From contig CAMBTR010000008.1 in the NCBI GenBank assembly GCA_945870885.1, forward strand, positions 1 to 32,522: 32,522 nucleotides of DNA. The letters are read 5' to 3'. The notes beneath the pieces were generated by a model. That model was not told where the DNA came from. It did no database searches and saw only the letters and a list, made by a program, of their open reading frames with translations. Below, piece after piece: positions 1-7,045 of this stretch; the first letter of the stretch is position 1; every line of letters begins with the position of its first letter. This DNA comes from Chryseobacterium gleum (lineage in GTDB: Bacteria; Bacteroidota; Bacteroidia; NS11-12g; UBA955). Made by a program: the position numbers and the translations under genes.

Positions 1-93
1 CACTTCCACCAATTCCACATCTCCGCCATCAGCATGCAAATACGGACGCATGGTCTCCAAAACCTGTTCTACTTGCTGATTGATTTCACTCAT
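1..93 (-). CDS. NifU-like C-terminal domain (Nfu) protein, 5' part only
   Basis: The first 31 codons are present and the rest lies beyond the left edge. The reading begins MSEINQQVEQVLETMRPYL and continues with HADGGDVELVEV, which is the hallmark beginning of the Nfu domain (R-P-x-L-x-x-D-G-G-D-V). Nfu proteins carry a CxxC further downstream that holds an Fe-S cluster for transfer to apo-proteins; that part is not visible here. The domain starts almost at residue 1, so this is probably a short stand-alone Nfu protein rather than a full NifU. It lies 17 nt downstream of the Mrp-type Fe-S ATPase gene on the same strand, which fits a joint role in Fe-S assembly. A TACTTTTG element overlapping the end of that gene could also give it its own promoter. 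Confidence 0.85.
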   Translation of the reverse strand, partial: MSEINQQVEQVLETMRPYLHADGGDVELVEV

Positions 94-99
94 GGTGAG

Positions 100-107
100 C
101 AAAAGTA
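100..107 (-). promoter_or_regulatory. -7 promoter element (TACTTTTG) before the Nfu gene
   Basis: Read on the minus strand, TACTTTTG matches the Bacteroidota -7 consensus TAnnTTTG and is followed by CTCACC and then the ATG at 93. Only 6 nt separate the element from the start codon, so a transcript from it would be leaderless or nearly so. It sits at the stop codon of the upstream ATPase gene, so it would be an internal promoter. No clear -33 element was seen. Confidence 0.45.
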
Positions 108-110
108 ATA

Positions 111-1160
111 TTATTTTGTGATTTGCAACATACTCACTTGCTGAGCCAACGCACCCGCCACCTGATAGTAGGGTTTTAATTCGATGGCGTCCGAGGTCAA
201 ATTGCCTTCATCAATCAATTTCATCAACGCTGGATTCAATGGCAATTCGCCCAGAAATGGGACATTATACTCTTCACTTAGGGCCTTTCCGCCACCCTCG
301 CCAAACAATTTATATTTTTTATCGGGGGCATCCTCTGGCGTGAAGTAGCTCATATTCTCTACCACCCCAAGGATTTTCTTATTCACAGCCTCCATCGAAA
401 ACATACCCATCGCCCTGCGCGCATCGGTCAAAGCCATCTCTTGGGGCGTTGTCACGATTACCACACCCGTTAGCGGCACATTCTGCACCAAACTGAGCTG
501 GACATCACCTGTTCCTGGCGGCAAATCGATGATTAAATAATCCAAATCACCCCAATCCGTATCCTGCACAAACTGCCTAAAAGCCGAAGAAACCATCGGT
601 CCTCGCCAAACAATTGCTTGTCCGCGGGCTGTCATCAGACCAATACTCATCAATTTTACACCCTTCGCTTCCAACGGAATCATGATCTGCTTGTCGCCCT
701 TCATGTACATTTCGGGCGATGCCGAAACACCAAACATCGTAGGAACACTCGGTCCATAAATATCCGCATCCAACAATCCCACTTTGGCACCCATGCCGCT
801 GAGGGACAAGGCCAAGCTAGCCGACAAAGTACTCTTCCCCACACCGCCTTTACCTGATGCCACAGCAATCACATGCTTTACACCGGGCAAAGTCTCCGAC
901 ATTGGAATACTTCCTCTAACTCTACTTGTAGTTGACACATCCACAACGATTTCCGAATCAACCATCATCCGAATGGCAGTTTTACAAGCATTCATCATCA
1001 TGTCTTTCATCGGACAAGCGGGGGTGGTTAAAACTATCGTAAAAGAAATTTTATCGCCAATCACCAAATCCTCAATCATACCCAAGGTCACCAAATCTTT
1101 TTTGAGATCCGGATCGTCTACATGAGACAGGGCTTTGAGAACCGATTCGCGCGTGATCAT
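111..1160 (-). CDS. Mrp/NBP35/ApbC-family Fe-S cluster carrier ATPase
   Basis: A 349-residue cytosolic P-loop ATPase believed to carry and deliver Fe-S clusters. Residues 1-80 form a DUF59/MIP18-like domain with the conserved TTPACP around residue 45-50. A deviant Walker A motif, SGKGGVGKST, lies at residues 102-111, followed by LLDADIYGPS (129-138) and the IIDLPPGTGD motif, all diagnostic of the Mrp group of the MinD/ParA superfamily. The C-terminal CxxC found in many relatives after the ENMS motif is absent: here ENMSYF is followed by TPEDAPDKKY. From memory, Bacteroidota homologues look the same. The start overlaps the stop of the upstream membrane-protein gene (ATGA), implying translational coupling, and an Nfu gene follows 17 nt downstream. 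Identity is secure; the exact cargo is unknown. Confidence 0.93.
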   Translation of the reverse strand: MITRESVLKALSHVDDPDLKKDLVTLGMIEDLVIGDKISFTIVLTTPACPMKDMMMNACKTAIRMMVDSEIVVDVSTTSRVRGSIPMSETLPGVKHVIAVASGKGGVGKSTLSASLALSLSGMGAKVGLLDADIYGPSVPTMFGVSASPEMYMKGDKQIMIPLEAKGVKLMSIGLMTARGQAIVWRGPMVSSAFRQFVQDTDWGDLDYLIIDLPPGTGDVQLSLVQNVPLTGVVIVTTPQEMALTDARRAMGMFSMEAVNKKILGVVENMSYFTPEDAPDKKYKLFGEGGGKALSEEYNVPFLGELPLNPALMKLIDEGNLTSDAIELKPYYQVAGALAQQVSMLQITK

Positions 1161-1444
1161 TTTCCTCTGCCAAACATACGTTTAAAAAATCGCTGCTCAA
1201 ACGCCCAAAAGTATTGGAATTGTCCAAAAATGAACCCGTAAAACAACAACAAGAGATTATAAAAAGGCAATATCAATACGTAGTAAACCATATCAACCCA
1301 CCAATCCTCACCCAAATAAGGCTTAACGAACTTCTTTAAATACATCACCGTGAATCCCGTTAAGGCAAATACCAACAAGATCACCCAAACCATCCATGCT
1401 TTCTGCACGTTCCACCGCGTTTTAAGTCGATTTATAAAACTCAC
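1157..1444 (-). CDS. Small two-helix membrane protein (DUF6787-like)
   Basis: A 95-residue protein with two hydrophobic segments, roughly residues 17-36 and 52-75, separated by a polar stretch (KKFVKPYLGEDWWVD), and a basic C-terminus (RFFKRMFGRGK). It resembles a small Bacteroidota-only family of unknown function (DUF6787, from memory). The start codon is GTG at 1442-1444, preceded only 4 nt upstream by a TAACTTTG promoter element. The stop overlaps the Mrp-type ATPase start by 4 nt, so the two are co-translated. This suggests but does not prove a link to Fe-S metabolism. No catalytic motif is visible. Confidence 0.75.
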   Translation of the reverse strand: MSFINRLKTRWNVQKAWMVWVILLVFALTGFTVMYLKKFVKPYLGEDWWVDMVYYVLILPFYNLLLLFYGFIFGQFQYFWAFEQRFFKRMFGRGK

Positions 1445-1448
1445 CTCG

Positions 1449-1456
1449 CAAAGTTA
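1449..1456 (-). promoter_or_regulatory. -7 promoter element (TAACTTTG) for the DUF6787-mrp-nfu operon
   Basis: On the minus strand TAACTTTG matches TAnnTTTG. The GTG start codon follows after only 4 nt (CGAG), so the predicted transcript begins at or within a few bases of the start codon. A good -33 TTG was not found. Confidence 0.5.
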
Positions 1457-1561
1457 CTTGATAAACCCGAGCGAATTAATTCTACTGACCTTTAAATGAC
1501 AATTTTCCATGGACAAAAGATAAATTGCAGACTTCCGTCGATAAAGGTGAAATTTGCAGCA

Positions 1562-2353
1562 ATGGATGACATAAACATCAACGATTCAAATCTAGAGAAC
1601 TCTGAATTAACTCCACTGCAGCAGGAATACGCCGAGGGGAAAACAGAAAGCAATAACACACAACTTATTTTAGTACCGCTGCCCATTGGCGAAAATAGTT
1701 GGCTTTGGATGAATACGCCTCAATACATTGATTCAATCACCCCGATCCGACATTGGGTTGCTGAAGATGCAAGAACTTTACGTCGATTTCTTTCCAGCCT
1801 AAAAGTGGGCATTCCATTGAACGATCTCGACATTTTTGAACTCAATACCAGAACGCCGCAGAAGGAATTGGAAGCGTTTCTAAAAGACATCCAAAATACC
1901 AAATTGATAGGAATGGCGTCCGAAGCAGGCATGCCATGTATTGCCGATCCAGGGGCGATGTTGGTGAAAATCGGACATCAACGCGGATGGGATATCAAAC
2001 CAATTATGGGACCCAATAGTTTGATGCTGGCCTTAGCAGGAAGTGGACTCAGCGGTCAGACCTTCACCTTTCACGGCTATCCGCCCATCAACGAAAACGA
2101 ACTCAAACAACTCACAGTTTTATTAAACAACAAGGCCACCGACAAACACAGTCATTTGTTTATCGAGACCCCGTATCGCACAGACAGGTTGCTACAATTT
2201 TTCTGCAAAAATCTTCCCCAAGACATGCTGCTTTGCATTGCCAAAGACTTACAAGGACCAGCAGAACATATTTCAACCCAACCCATTAGCGCTTGGAAAC
2301 GAAAGGTGGAAACCCTAGGCAAAAGCCCTTGCGTGTTTATTGTGGGTCGATAA
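1562..2353 (+). CDS. RsmI-like SAM-dependent (tetrapyrrole-methylase fold) methyltransferase
   Basis: About 263 residues from ATG 1562. The sequence follows the RsmI (16S rRNA C1402 2'-O-methyltransferase) layout: an N-terminal beta strand LILVPLPIGEN in place of the usual TPIGNL, ARTLRRFL, a MASEAGMPCIADPGAMLV segment equivalent to RsmI's DAGTPxISDPG, then GPNSLMLALAGSGLSGQTF, FIETPYRTDRLL, and a C-terminal strand CVFIVGR. The differences from canonical RsmI match a second RsmI-like paralogue common in Bacteroidota, whose substrate is not known to me. Translation could start at an upstream in-frame ATG at 1496, but the extra 22 residues resemble nothing and a near-consensus -7 element (GAAATTTG) ends 5 nt before ATG 1562. 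Fold confidence is high; substrate confidence is low. Confidence 0.82.
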   Translation: MDDININDSNLENSELTPLQQEYAEGKTESNNTQLILVPLPIGENSWLWMNTPQYIDSITPIRHWVAEDARTLRRFLSSLKVGIPLNDLDIFELNTRTPQKELEAFLKDIQNTKLIGMASEAGMPCIADPGAMLVKIGHQRGWDIKPIMGPNSLMLALAGSGLSGQTFTFHGYPPINENELKQLTVLLNNKATDKHSHLFIETPYRTDRLLQFFCKNLPQDMLLCIAKDLQGPAEHISTQPISAWKRKVETLGKSPCVFIVGR

Positions 2354-2448
2354 TTCATCCAATACTATGAATATATCCATCAAATCAATATTTCCACCTT
2401 ATTCACAAACAGAGAACAACTTCTAAACAAATATTATAATTACACTGT

Positions 2449-2456
2449 TACATTTG
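2449..2456 (+). promoter_or_regulatory. -7 promoter element (TACATTTG) for the oxoamine synthase gene
   Basis: TACATTTG fits TAnnTTTG and lies 26 nt before the ATG at 2483, in a 129-bp AT-rich intergenic region. No -33 TTG at the expected spacing was found, so the call is tentative. No Shine-Dalgarno is present before the ATG (context TCAATTAACATG). Confidence 0.4.
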
Positions 2457-2482
2457 TGTTTATCTATTTGTAGTCAATTAAC

Positions 2483-3730
2483 ATGAGAGACATATTCGAC
2501 AAACTGCATGAGCGCATGGGTCCTTTGGGCCAATATGCCGACGATGCACACGGTTATTTCGCTTTCCCCAAATTGGAAGGCCCGATAGGCCCACGCATGA
2601 TTTTCCGCGGAAAAGAACGCCTCAACTGGAGTTTAAATAATTATTTGGGATTGGCAAATCACCCCGATGTGATGAAAGCAGATACCGATGCCGCCGCACA
2701 ATTTGGAATGGCCTATCCTATGGGAGCGCGAATGATGAGCGGAAATAGCAATTATCATGAGCAGTTGGAGCGCGATTTAGCGAGCTTCGTGCAAAAACCC
2801 GATTGTATTCTATTGAATTATGGTTATCAAGGTGTTTTGAGCGCCATTGATGCTTTGGTTGATCGCCACGATGTGATCGTTTATGATGCAGAAGCGCATG
2901 CTTGTATCATCGATGGAGTCCGTCTTCACATGGGCAAACGTTTTGTCTACAACCACAACAACATCGAAAGTTTAGAGCAACAACTCAGACGTGCTACCAA
3001 AGTGGTTGAAGCCACTGGTGGTGCTATATTGGTTATTACCGAAGGTGTTTTCGGAATGACAGGATCTCAAGGAAAATTGAAGGAAATCGTTGAGCTAAAA
3101 AGCAAATTCAATTTCCGCCTATTGGTAGACGATGCCCATGGCTTCGGAACGATGGGTAAAACGGGTGCTGGAACTACAGAAGAGCAAGACTGCATCGAAG
3201 GCGTGGACATTTACTTCTCTACGTTTGCCAAATCGATGGCTGGTATTGGGGCATTTATCGCTTCTGAACCCCATGTCATTAAATTCTTGCGATATAATAT
3301 GCGTTCTCAAATCTATGCAAAGGCATTGCCGATGCCACTGGTAATAGGATCAATCAAACGTTTAGAAATGATTCGCACACAACCCGAGTTAAGGGATAAA
3401 TTGTGGACCATCACCAATGCCCTACAAAACGGCCTAAAAGAGGCTGGTTTTAACATTGGAATCACTACAACGCCAGTAACCCCAGTTGTATTGAATGGAA
3501 CGATTCCCGAAGCAACACACCTCATCCAAGATTTGCGCGAAAATTTTAATATTTTCTGTAGTATCGTGGTATATCCGGTTGTGCCAAAAGGTATGATTAT
3601 TTTGCGCTTGATTCCTACCGCTGTTCACTCTCTAGAGGATGTTCAAGAAACAATCGACGCTTTTAAATCTATCAAAAACAAATTGGACTCTGGCGAATAT
3701 CGCAAAGAAAACTTGGCTGTCTTCGCCTAA
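2483..3730 (+). CDS. PLP-dependent alpha-oxoamine synthase (candidate serine palmitoyltransferase / KBL-like)
   Basis: A 415-residue fold-type I PLP enzyme of the family that joins an amino acid to an acyl-CoA with loss of CO2 (KBL, BioF, HemA, SPT). The PLP lysine is K250 in STFAKSMAGIG, the PLP-ring Asp is in VDDAHGFG (D216/D217, H219), and the ring-stacking His is H139 in DAEAHACIIDG. The substrate region NNYLGLANHPDV and MGARMMSGN are also conserved. It has about 20 extra N-terminal residues and a C-terminal tail compared with KBL/BioF. From memory it belongs to a Bacteroidota clade often annotated as aminotransferase class I/II or as serine palmitoyltransferase, which would make it the first sphingolipid enzyme. 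KBL or BioF activity cannot be excluded. It is monocistronic or the first gene before the HhH gene, with a hairpin downstream. Confidence 0.85.
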   Translation: MRDIFDKLHERMGPLGQYADDAHGYFAFPKLEGPIGPRMIFRGKERLNWSLNNYLGLANHPDVMKADTDAAAQFGMAYPMGARMMSGNSNYHEQLERDLASFVQKPDCILLNYGYQGVLSAIDALVDRHDVIVYDAEAHACIIDGVRLHMGKRFVYNHNNIESLEQQLRRATKVVEATGGAILVITEGVFGMTGSQGKLKEIVELKSKFNFRLLVDDAHGFGTMGKTGAGTTEEQDCIEGVDIYFSTFAKSMAGIGAFIASEPHVIKFLRYNMRSQIYAKALPMPLVIGSIKRLEMIRTQPELRDKLWTITNALQNGLKEAGFNIGITTTPVTPVVLNGTIPEATHLIQDLRENFNIFCSIVVYPVVPKGMIILRLIPTAVHSLEDVQETIDAFKSIKNKLDSGEYRKENLAVFA

Positions 3731-3745
3731 TTTTGCTACTGTCTT

Positions 3746-4543
3746 TTGGACAGGTTAGCGGTGTTAGGATTACGAAAAAATATTACTCAAGGGTCGTTCT
3801 GGTTCGCCATAACGACCCTTTCTATTATGGGCATTGTTCGATGTCATTCCCAGGCCCAAAGGACAAAGACTTTAACTGAACTCCAAGCCCCAAAGCGACT
3901 TCCGGAATTATCGAAGGATTATCGAAATAAATACGATAGGTCTAAATATAGCAACAATTGGAAATCGCAACACGGGAAATACAGCCCCGAGCAGTGGAAT
4001 ACAAATTCAAAATATCCAAAACCATTATCAAATAAAATGGCCTTCGCCCTTTTGATGGAATTGCGAAAATCGCAAGAAGTAAAAAATCATTTGCAATATT
4101 TACAACCTGAGCTCACTAAAATACTTGATCGCAAAAATCCATTTCCCGCCAACATCAACATTAATAATATTGATAGTGCAAGTCTCGACGAACTACCCGG
4201 AATTGGACCTTCAATCGCAAGGAGAATACTGAGATTCAGAGAAAAACTTGGTGGATTTTATTCGGCTTCACAATTGATCGAAATTCCTAAAATCGACACC
4301 ACGCTCGCGGAGGTAATGTCGGCCAGAATCACCATCGACAAATCAAAACTCATTCCGCTCAACGAAAAAGTGGATTTCAAACAGCTTTATAAGCATCCAT
4401 ATGTTGGACCCAACAGAGCCAAAATTCTGGGCCCTTTTTTCACGCAGCATCCACAATTAACAAAACGCATTTGGCTTGATATGCAGGGTCTCAGCATGGA
4501 GGAAAAATCTAAAATCGAGCCGTATTTACGATTTATCGAATAA
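3746..4543 (+). CDS. Membrane-anchored or exported helix-hairpin-helix (ComEA-like) protein
   Basis: Up to 265 residues. The C-terminal half has a clear HhH DNA-binding type motif: ININNIDSASLDELPGIG followed by PSIARRILRFREKLGGF, then LIEIPKID, as in ComEA-type repeats. A second weaker copy is in VDFKQLYKHPYVGPNRAKIL. The N-terminus has a hydrophobic stretch (SFWFAITTLSIMGIV, about residues 17-31) after a basic LRKN, giving a signal anchor; a polar, Tyr/Asn/Lys-rich linker follows. No ATG precedes the hydrophobic stretch: possible starts are TTG 3746 or GTG 3761, while ATG 3827 would remove the anchor. Similar Bacteroidota HhH proteins have an N-terminal membrane segment, so I favour an upstream start. 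A terminator-like hairpin lies inside the first codons. The role (DNA uptake or otherwise) is unproven. Confidence 0.75.
   Translation: MDRLAVLGLRKNITQGSFWFAITTLSIMGIVRCHSQAQRTKTLTELQAPKRLPELSKDYRNKYDRSKYSNNWKSQHGKYSPEQWNTNSKYPKPLSNKMAFALLMELRKSQEVKNHLQYLQPELTKILDRKNPFPANININNIDSASLDELPGIGPSIARRILRFREKLGGFYSASQLIEIPKIDTTLAEVMSARITIDKSKLIPLNEKVDFKQLYKHPYVGPNRAKILGPFFTQHPQLTKRIWLDMQGLSMEEKSKIEPYLRFIE
3789..3820 (+). terminator. Terminator-like hairpin after the oxoamine synthase gene
   Basis: AAGGGTCGTT and AACGACCCTT form a perfect 10-bp stem around a 12-nt loop, followed by the U-rich TCTATT. It lies about 60 nt after the stop at 3730 and would end or attenuate that transcript. It overlaps the first codons of the HhH gene if that gene starts at 3746 or 3761. 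Confidence 0.5.
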
Positions 4544-4634
4544 GGCTATTATCACTCTATGCAACACATCGAACAACCCACAAATTTCTTGAAAGAATTA
4601 GACAATGCGATTAACAGGTAAGGCCCACGTTTAA

Positions 4635-4642
4635 TATCTTTG
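4635..4642 (+). promoter_or_regulatory. -7 promoter element (TATCTTTG) for the acyl-CoA dehydrogenase gene
   Basis: TATCTTTG fits TAnnTTTG and lies 12 nt before ATG 4655, so the predicted 5' leader is only a few nucleotides. The sequence between is A/T-rich (TAAATAATAAAT) with no Shine-Dalgarno. No -33 TTG at the right distance was seen. Confidence 0.5.
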
Positions 4643-4654
4643 TAAATAATAAAT

Positions 4655-5800
4655 ATGATGAATTTCCAAGAAAGTGAAAGCGTATTGATGGTTAGACAAA
4701 CCGTGCGCGATTTTGCAGACAAAAACATACGTCCGCACTTGATGGATTGGGATGAGTCTCAAACCTTCCCCATTCACATTTTTAAAGCCCTCGGCGAATT
4801 GGGTTTGATGGGTGTTTTGGTACCCGAAAAATATAACGGTTCCGGATTGAGTTATTTTGAATATGCTGCTGCCATTGAAGAATTGGCCAAAGTTTGTGGT
4901 AGTGTTGGTTTATCTATGGCAGCCCACAATAGTCTTTGCACTGGTCATATTTTGGCCTTTGCGAACGAGGAACAAAAACAAAGATGGCTACCCAAATTGG
5001 CTACGGCTGAATGGATCGGTGCATGGGGATTAACAGAAGCCAACACAGGTTCAGATGCTTTGCGTATGCAATGCGTGGCCAAAAAAGATGGCGACCACTG
5101 GGTACTTAATGGTTCAAAGAATTGGATTACCCATGGCATCACCGGCGATGTTGCGGTGGTTTTGGCGAGAACTGGCGAACTACTCGACTCCAGAGGTATT
5201 ACTGCATTTGTTATAGAAAGAGGCACTCCAGGGTTCAGAGGTGGTAAAAAAGAAAATAAATTGGGTATGCGCGCCAGCGAAACGGCCGAAATGATTTTCG
5301 AAGATTGCAGAGTTCCAGAAACCAATATCCTTGGAAATATCGGCGATGGATTTATTCAAGCCATGAAAATCCTTGATGGCGGTAGAATTTCAATCGCCGC
5401 ATTGTCGTTGGGTATCGCAAAAGGGGCCTATGAAGCAGCTTTGAAATACTCCAAAGAAAGAGAACAATTTGGTCAGCCTATTTCAAGTTTCCAAGCGATT
5501 GCGTTCAAATTGGCGGACATGGCGACAAGAATTGAGGCGGCAGAATTGTTGACACAAGAGGCGGCCGATAGAAAAAACAAAGGACTCAATATGACGAAAG
5601 AAGGTGCGATGGCAAAATACTATGCGTCTGAAGTAAGCGTATATTGCGCCAACGAAGCCGTGCAAATATTTGGTGGTTATGGATATACGAAAGATTTCCC
5701 CGTAGAAAAATTCTACAGAGATTGTAAACTTTGCACCATCGGAGAAGGCACAAGCGAGATTCAAAAACTCGTCATCTCAAGAAACATTTTGAAAGATTAA
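4655..5800 (+). CDS. Acyl-CoA dehydrogenase (short/medium-chain type)
   Basis: A 381-residue FAD-dependent acyl-CoA dehydrogenase catalysing alpha,beta-dehydrogenation of acyl-CoA in beta-oxidation or branched-chain amino acid breakdown. N-terminal helical domain about 1-115; FAD-binding beta domain with WGLTEANTGSDA and NWITHG; C-terminal helical domain with SKEREQFGQPISSFQAI and IFGGYGYTKDFPVEKFYRD. The catalytic base is E364 in CTIGEGTSEIQ, the position used by short- and medium-chain enzymes rather than by isovaleryl-CoA dehydrogenase. Two consecutive ATGs (4655 and 4658) are possible starts. It has its own promoter and is followed 58 nt later by bS21. Chain-length specificity cannot be read from the sequence. 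Confidence 0.93.
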   Translation: MMNFQESESVLMVRQTVRDFADKNIRPHLMDWDESQTFPIHIFKALGELGLMGVLVPEKYNGSGLSYFEYAAAIEELAKVCGSVGLSMAAHNSLCTGHILAFANEEQKQRWLPKLATAEWIGAWGLTEANTGSDALRMQCVAKKDGDHWVLNGSKNWITHGITGDVAVVLARTGELLDSRGITAFVIERGTPGFRGGKKENKLGMRASETAEMIFEDCRVPETNILGNIGDGFIQAMKILDGGRISIAALSLGIAKGAYEAALKYSKEREQFGQPISSFQAIAFKLADMATRIEAAELLTQEAADRKNKGLNMTKEGAMAKYYASEVSVYCANEAVQIFGGYGYTKDFPVEKFYRDCKLCTIGEGTSEIQKLVISRNILKD

Positions 5801-5806
5801 AAGAAC

Positions 5807-5837
5807 TTGCCTTTATCGATAAAAACATCTATTTTTG
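5807..5837 (+). promoter_or_regulatory. Promoter of rpsU (TTG -33, TATTTTTG -7)
   Basis: TTG at 5807-5809 and TATTTTTG at 5830-5837 are separated by 20 nt, close to the Bacteroidota spacing. The spacer holds a perfect 12-nt palindrome TTTATCGATAAA (5812-5823), possibly an operator or a chance AT-rich palindrome. The ATG follows the -7 element after 21 nt. The leader has no Shine-Dalgarno. Confidence 0.6.
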
Positions 5838-5858
5838 TGACCCAAATAAAAATTTAAC

Positions 5859-6056
5859 ATGCTTATAATTAACGTAAAAGAAAACGATTCGCTGGAGAAG
5901 GCACTGAAGAAGTTCAAGAAGAAGTTTGAAAAAACTGGTGTTGTGAAAGCACTTCGTGCTCGTCAGGCATTCGAAAAGCCCTGTATTACCAAGCGTATGC
6001 AGAAAATTCGCGCCGCCTACAAGCAGAAAATGCAAATGGCCGACGTAGAAGCATAA
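5859..6056 (+). CDS. rpsU: 30S ribosomal protein bS21
   Basis: A 65-residue, highly basic protein starting MLIINVKENDSLEKALKKF, with the KFEKTGVVKALRARQAFEKP core and KRMQKIRAA typical of bS21. In Bacteroidota ribosomes bS21, with bS6 and bS18, is known to help bury the 3' tail of 16S rRNA, so most mRNAs do not use Shine-Dalgarno pairing. In some Flavobacteriia rpsU itself is reported to keep a strong Shine-Dalgarno for feedback control. Here the upstream sequence (AAATAAAAATTTAACATG) has none, so that loop does not seem to operate in this form. A strong terminator follows the gene. Length and sequence are normal for the phylum. Confidence 0.95.
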   Translation: MLIINVKENDSLEKALKKFKKKFEKTGVVKALRARQAFEKPCITKRMQKIRAAYKQKMQMADVEA

Positions 6057-6109
6057 GTTGCTACCTAGCTAGCATTTGCACGTCCAATCGTATAAACTAT
6101 AGACTTTTT

Positions 6110-6137
6110 AAAAAGCCACCCTGCGGGTGGCTTTTTT
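6110..6137. terminator. Bidirectional intrinsic terminator between rpsU and xer
   Basis: A-rich tract plus GCCACCC, a TGC loop, then GGGTGGC and TTTTTT form a near-perfect 12-bp hairpin with a U-tract on both strands. It ends rpsU transcription on the plus strand and the xer transcript on the minus strand (xer stop at 6155). This is the cleanest terminator in the window. Confidence 0.92.
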
Positions 6138-6154
6138 CGTTTCCCGGATACCAA

Positions 6155-7030
6155 TCACTTCCTCGGATGCAAAGCATGAACCTGCTTTAACTTCTCAAAT
6201 GAATTCTTGGTATATACCTGGGTGGCCGACAAATTTGCGTGACCCAAAATATCCTTAATCGCCAACAAATTTGCCCCATTATTCAACATATGCGTCGCAA
6301 AGCTATGACGTAGCACGTGTGGACTCGTCTTGGCCGCATGTGAAAATAATTTCAAATACCGATTCACCATCCGATAAACCAACATAGGATAAAATGGATC
6401 ACCCTTCTCCGTCTCAAACAAATAAACACCGCCGTGACTGCCCATATACTCCTTCAACCAATCCACCACCTCCGGATGCATCGGAATAATCCTCTCCTTG
6501 TTCCGCTTACCCAAAACCCGCAAACTCCCCCGATGAAAATCGATATCACCGGCCTTCAATCCAATCAACTCACTCAAACGCATCCCAGTGGTATAAAACA
6601 GCAACAAAAGCAGTCGATCCCGCTCCCCATGCTCCACCTCATTCCAAGGAAAATTCGCAAACATATTGTGTAAGTCCAACGCAGGAATGTCCTTCACCAG
6701 CATCTTCGGCATCTTCGGCAGAATAATCTTACTCATCGGATCGCCAACCATCAAACCCTGCTTGCGCAAATACTTAAACCACCCCCGCACACTAGACACT
6801 TTGCGATGCACACTTCTAGATGTCAAGCCGGCACCCAACAACATCGACATGAAACCTCGAATATGGATCGCCTTGCAATCAGCCAACGAACTCACATACT
6901 GAGTCTCCAAAAAATCTTCAAATTGCTTTAAATCGCCCGTATAGGCCGATACCGTATGAACCGACATGCGCTTAGTCTTGGCGATGTAATCTAAAAATTG
7001 ATTACGCAACGATTCAAAAGCGACGCCCAT
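6155..7030 (-). CDS. XerC/XerD-family tyrosine recombinase
   Basis: A 291-residue site-specific recombinase of normal Xer length. An N-terminal SAM-like core-binding domain (about 1-95) precedes the catalytic domain, where all active-site residues are present: R151 (TTGMRLSEL), K175 (LGKRNKER), H238 and R241 (HVLRHSFATH), H264 (LGHANLSAT) and nucleophile Y273 (VYTKNSF). Xer proteins resolve chromosome dimers at dif during division. The housekeeping setting and full length argue against a phage or integron integrase, but XerC and XerD cannot be told apart here. It follows the RidA-family gene after 15 nt and is probably co-transcribed with it; the shared terminator lies just downstream. Confidence 0.92.
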   Translation of the reverse strand: MGVAFESLRNQFLDYIAKTKRMSVHTVSAYTGDLKQFEDFLETQYVSSLADCKAIHIRGFMSMLLGAGLTSRSVHRKVSSVRGWFKYLRKQGLMVGDPMSKIILPKMPKMLVKDIPALDLHNMFANFPWNEVEHGERDRLLLLLFYTTGMRLSELIGLKAGDIDFHRGSLRVLGKRNKERIIPMHPEVVDWLKEYMGSHGGVYLFETEKGDPFYPMLVYRMVNRYLKLFSHAAKTSPHVLRHSFATHMLNNGANLLAIKDILGHANLSATQVYTKNSFEKLKQVHALHPRK

Positions 7031-7045
7031 GATTCAGGATTAAAA

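Noticed and set aside
4559-4621. A 20-codon open frame (MQHIEQPTNFLKELDNAINR) just before the acyl-CoA dehydrogenase promoter.
   Set aside because: Very short, no promoter or recognised family, and it lies in an A/T-rich gap. It could be a leader peptide or a remnant, but nothing supports it.
6155-7030. Possibility that the tyrosine recombinase marks an integrated element or integron.
   Set aside because: Neighbours are housekeeping genes, no attachment repeats or phage genes are visible, and length and motifs fit chromosomal XerC/D.
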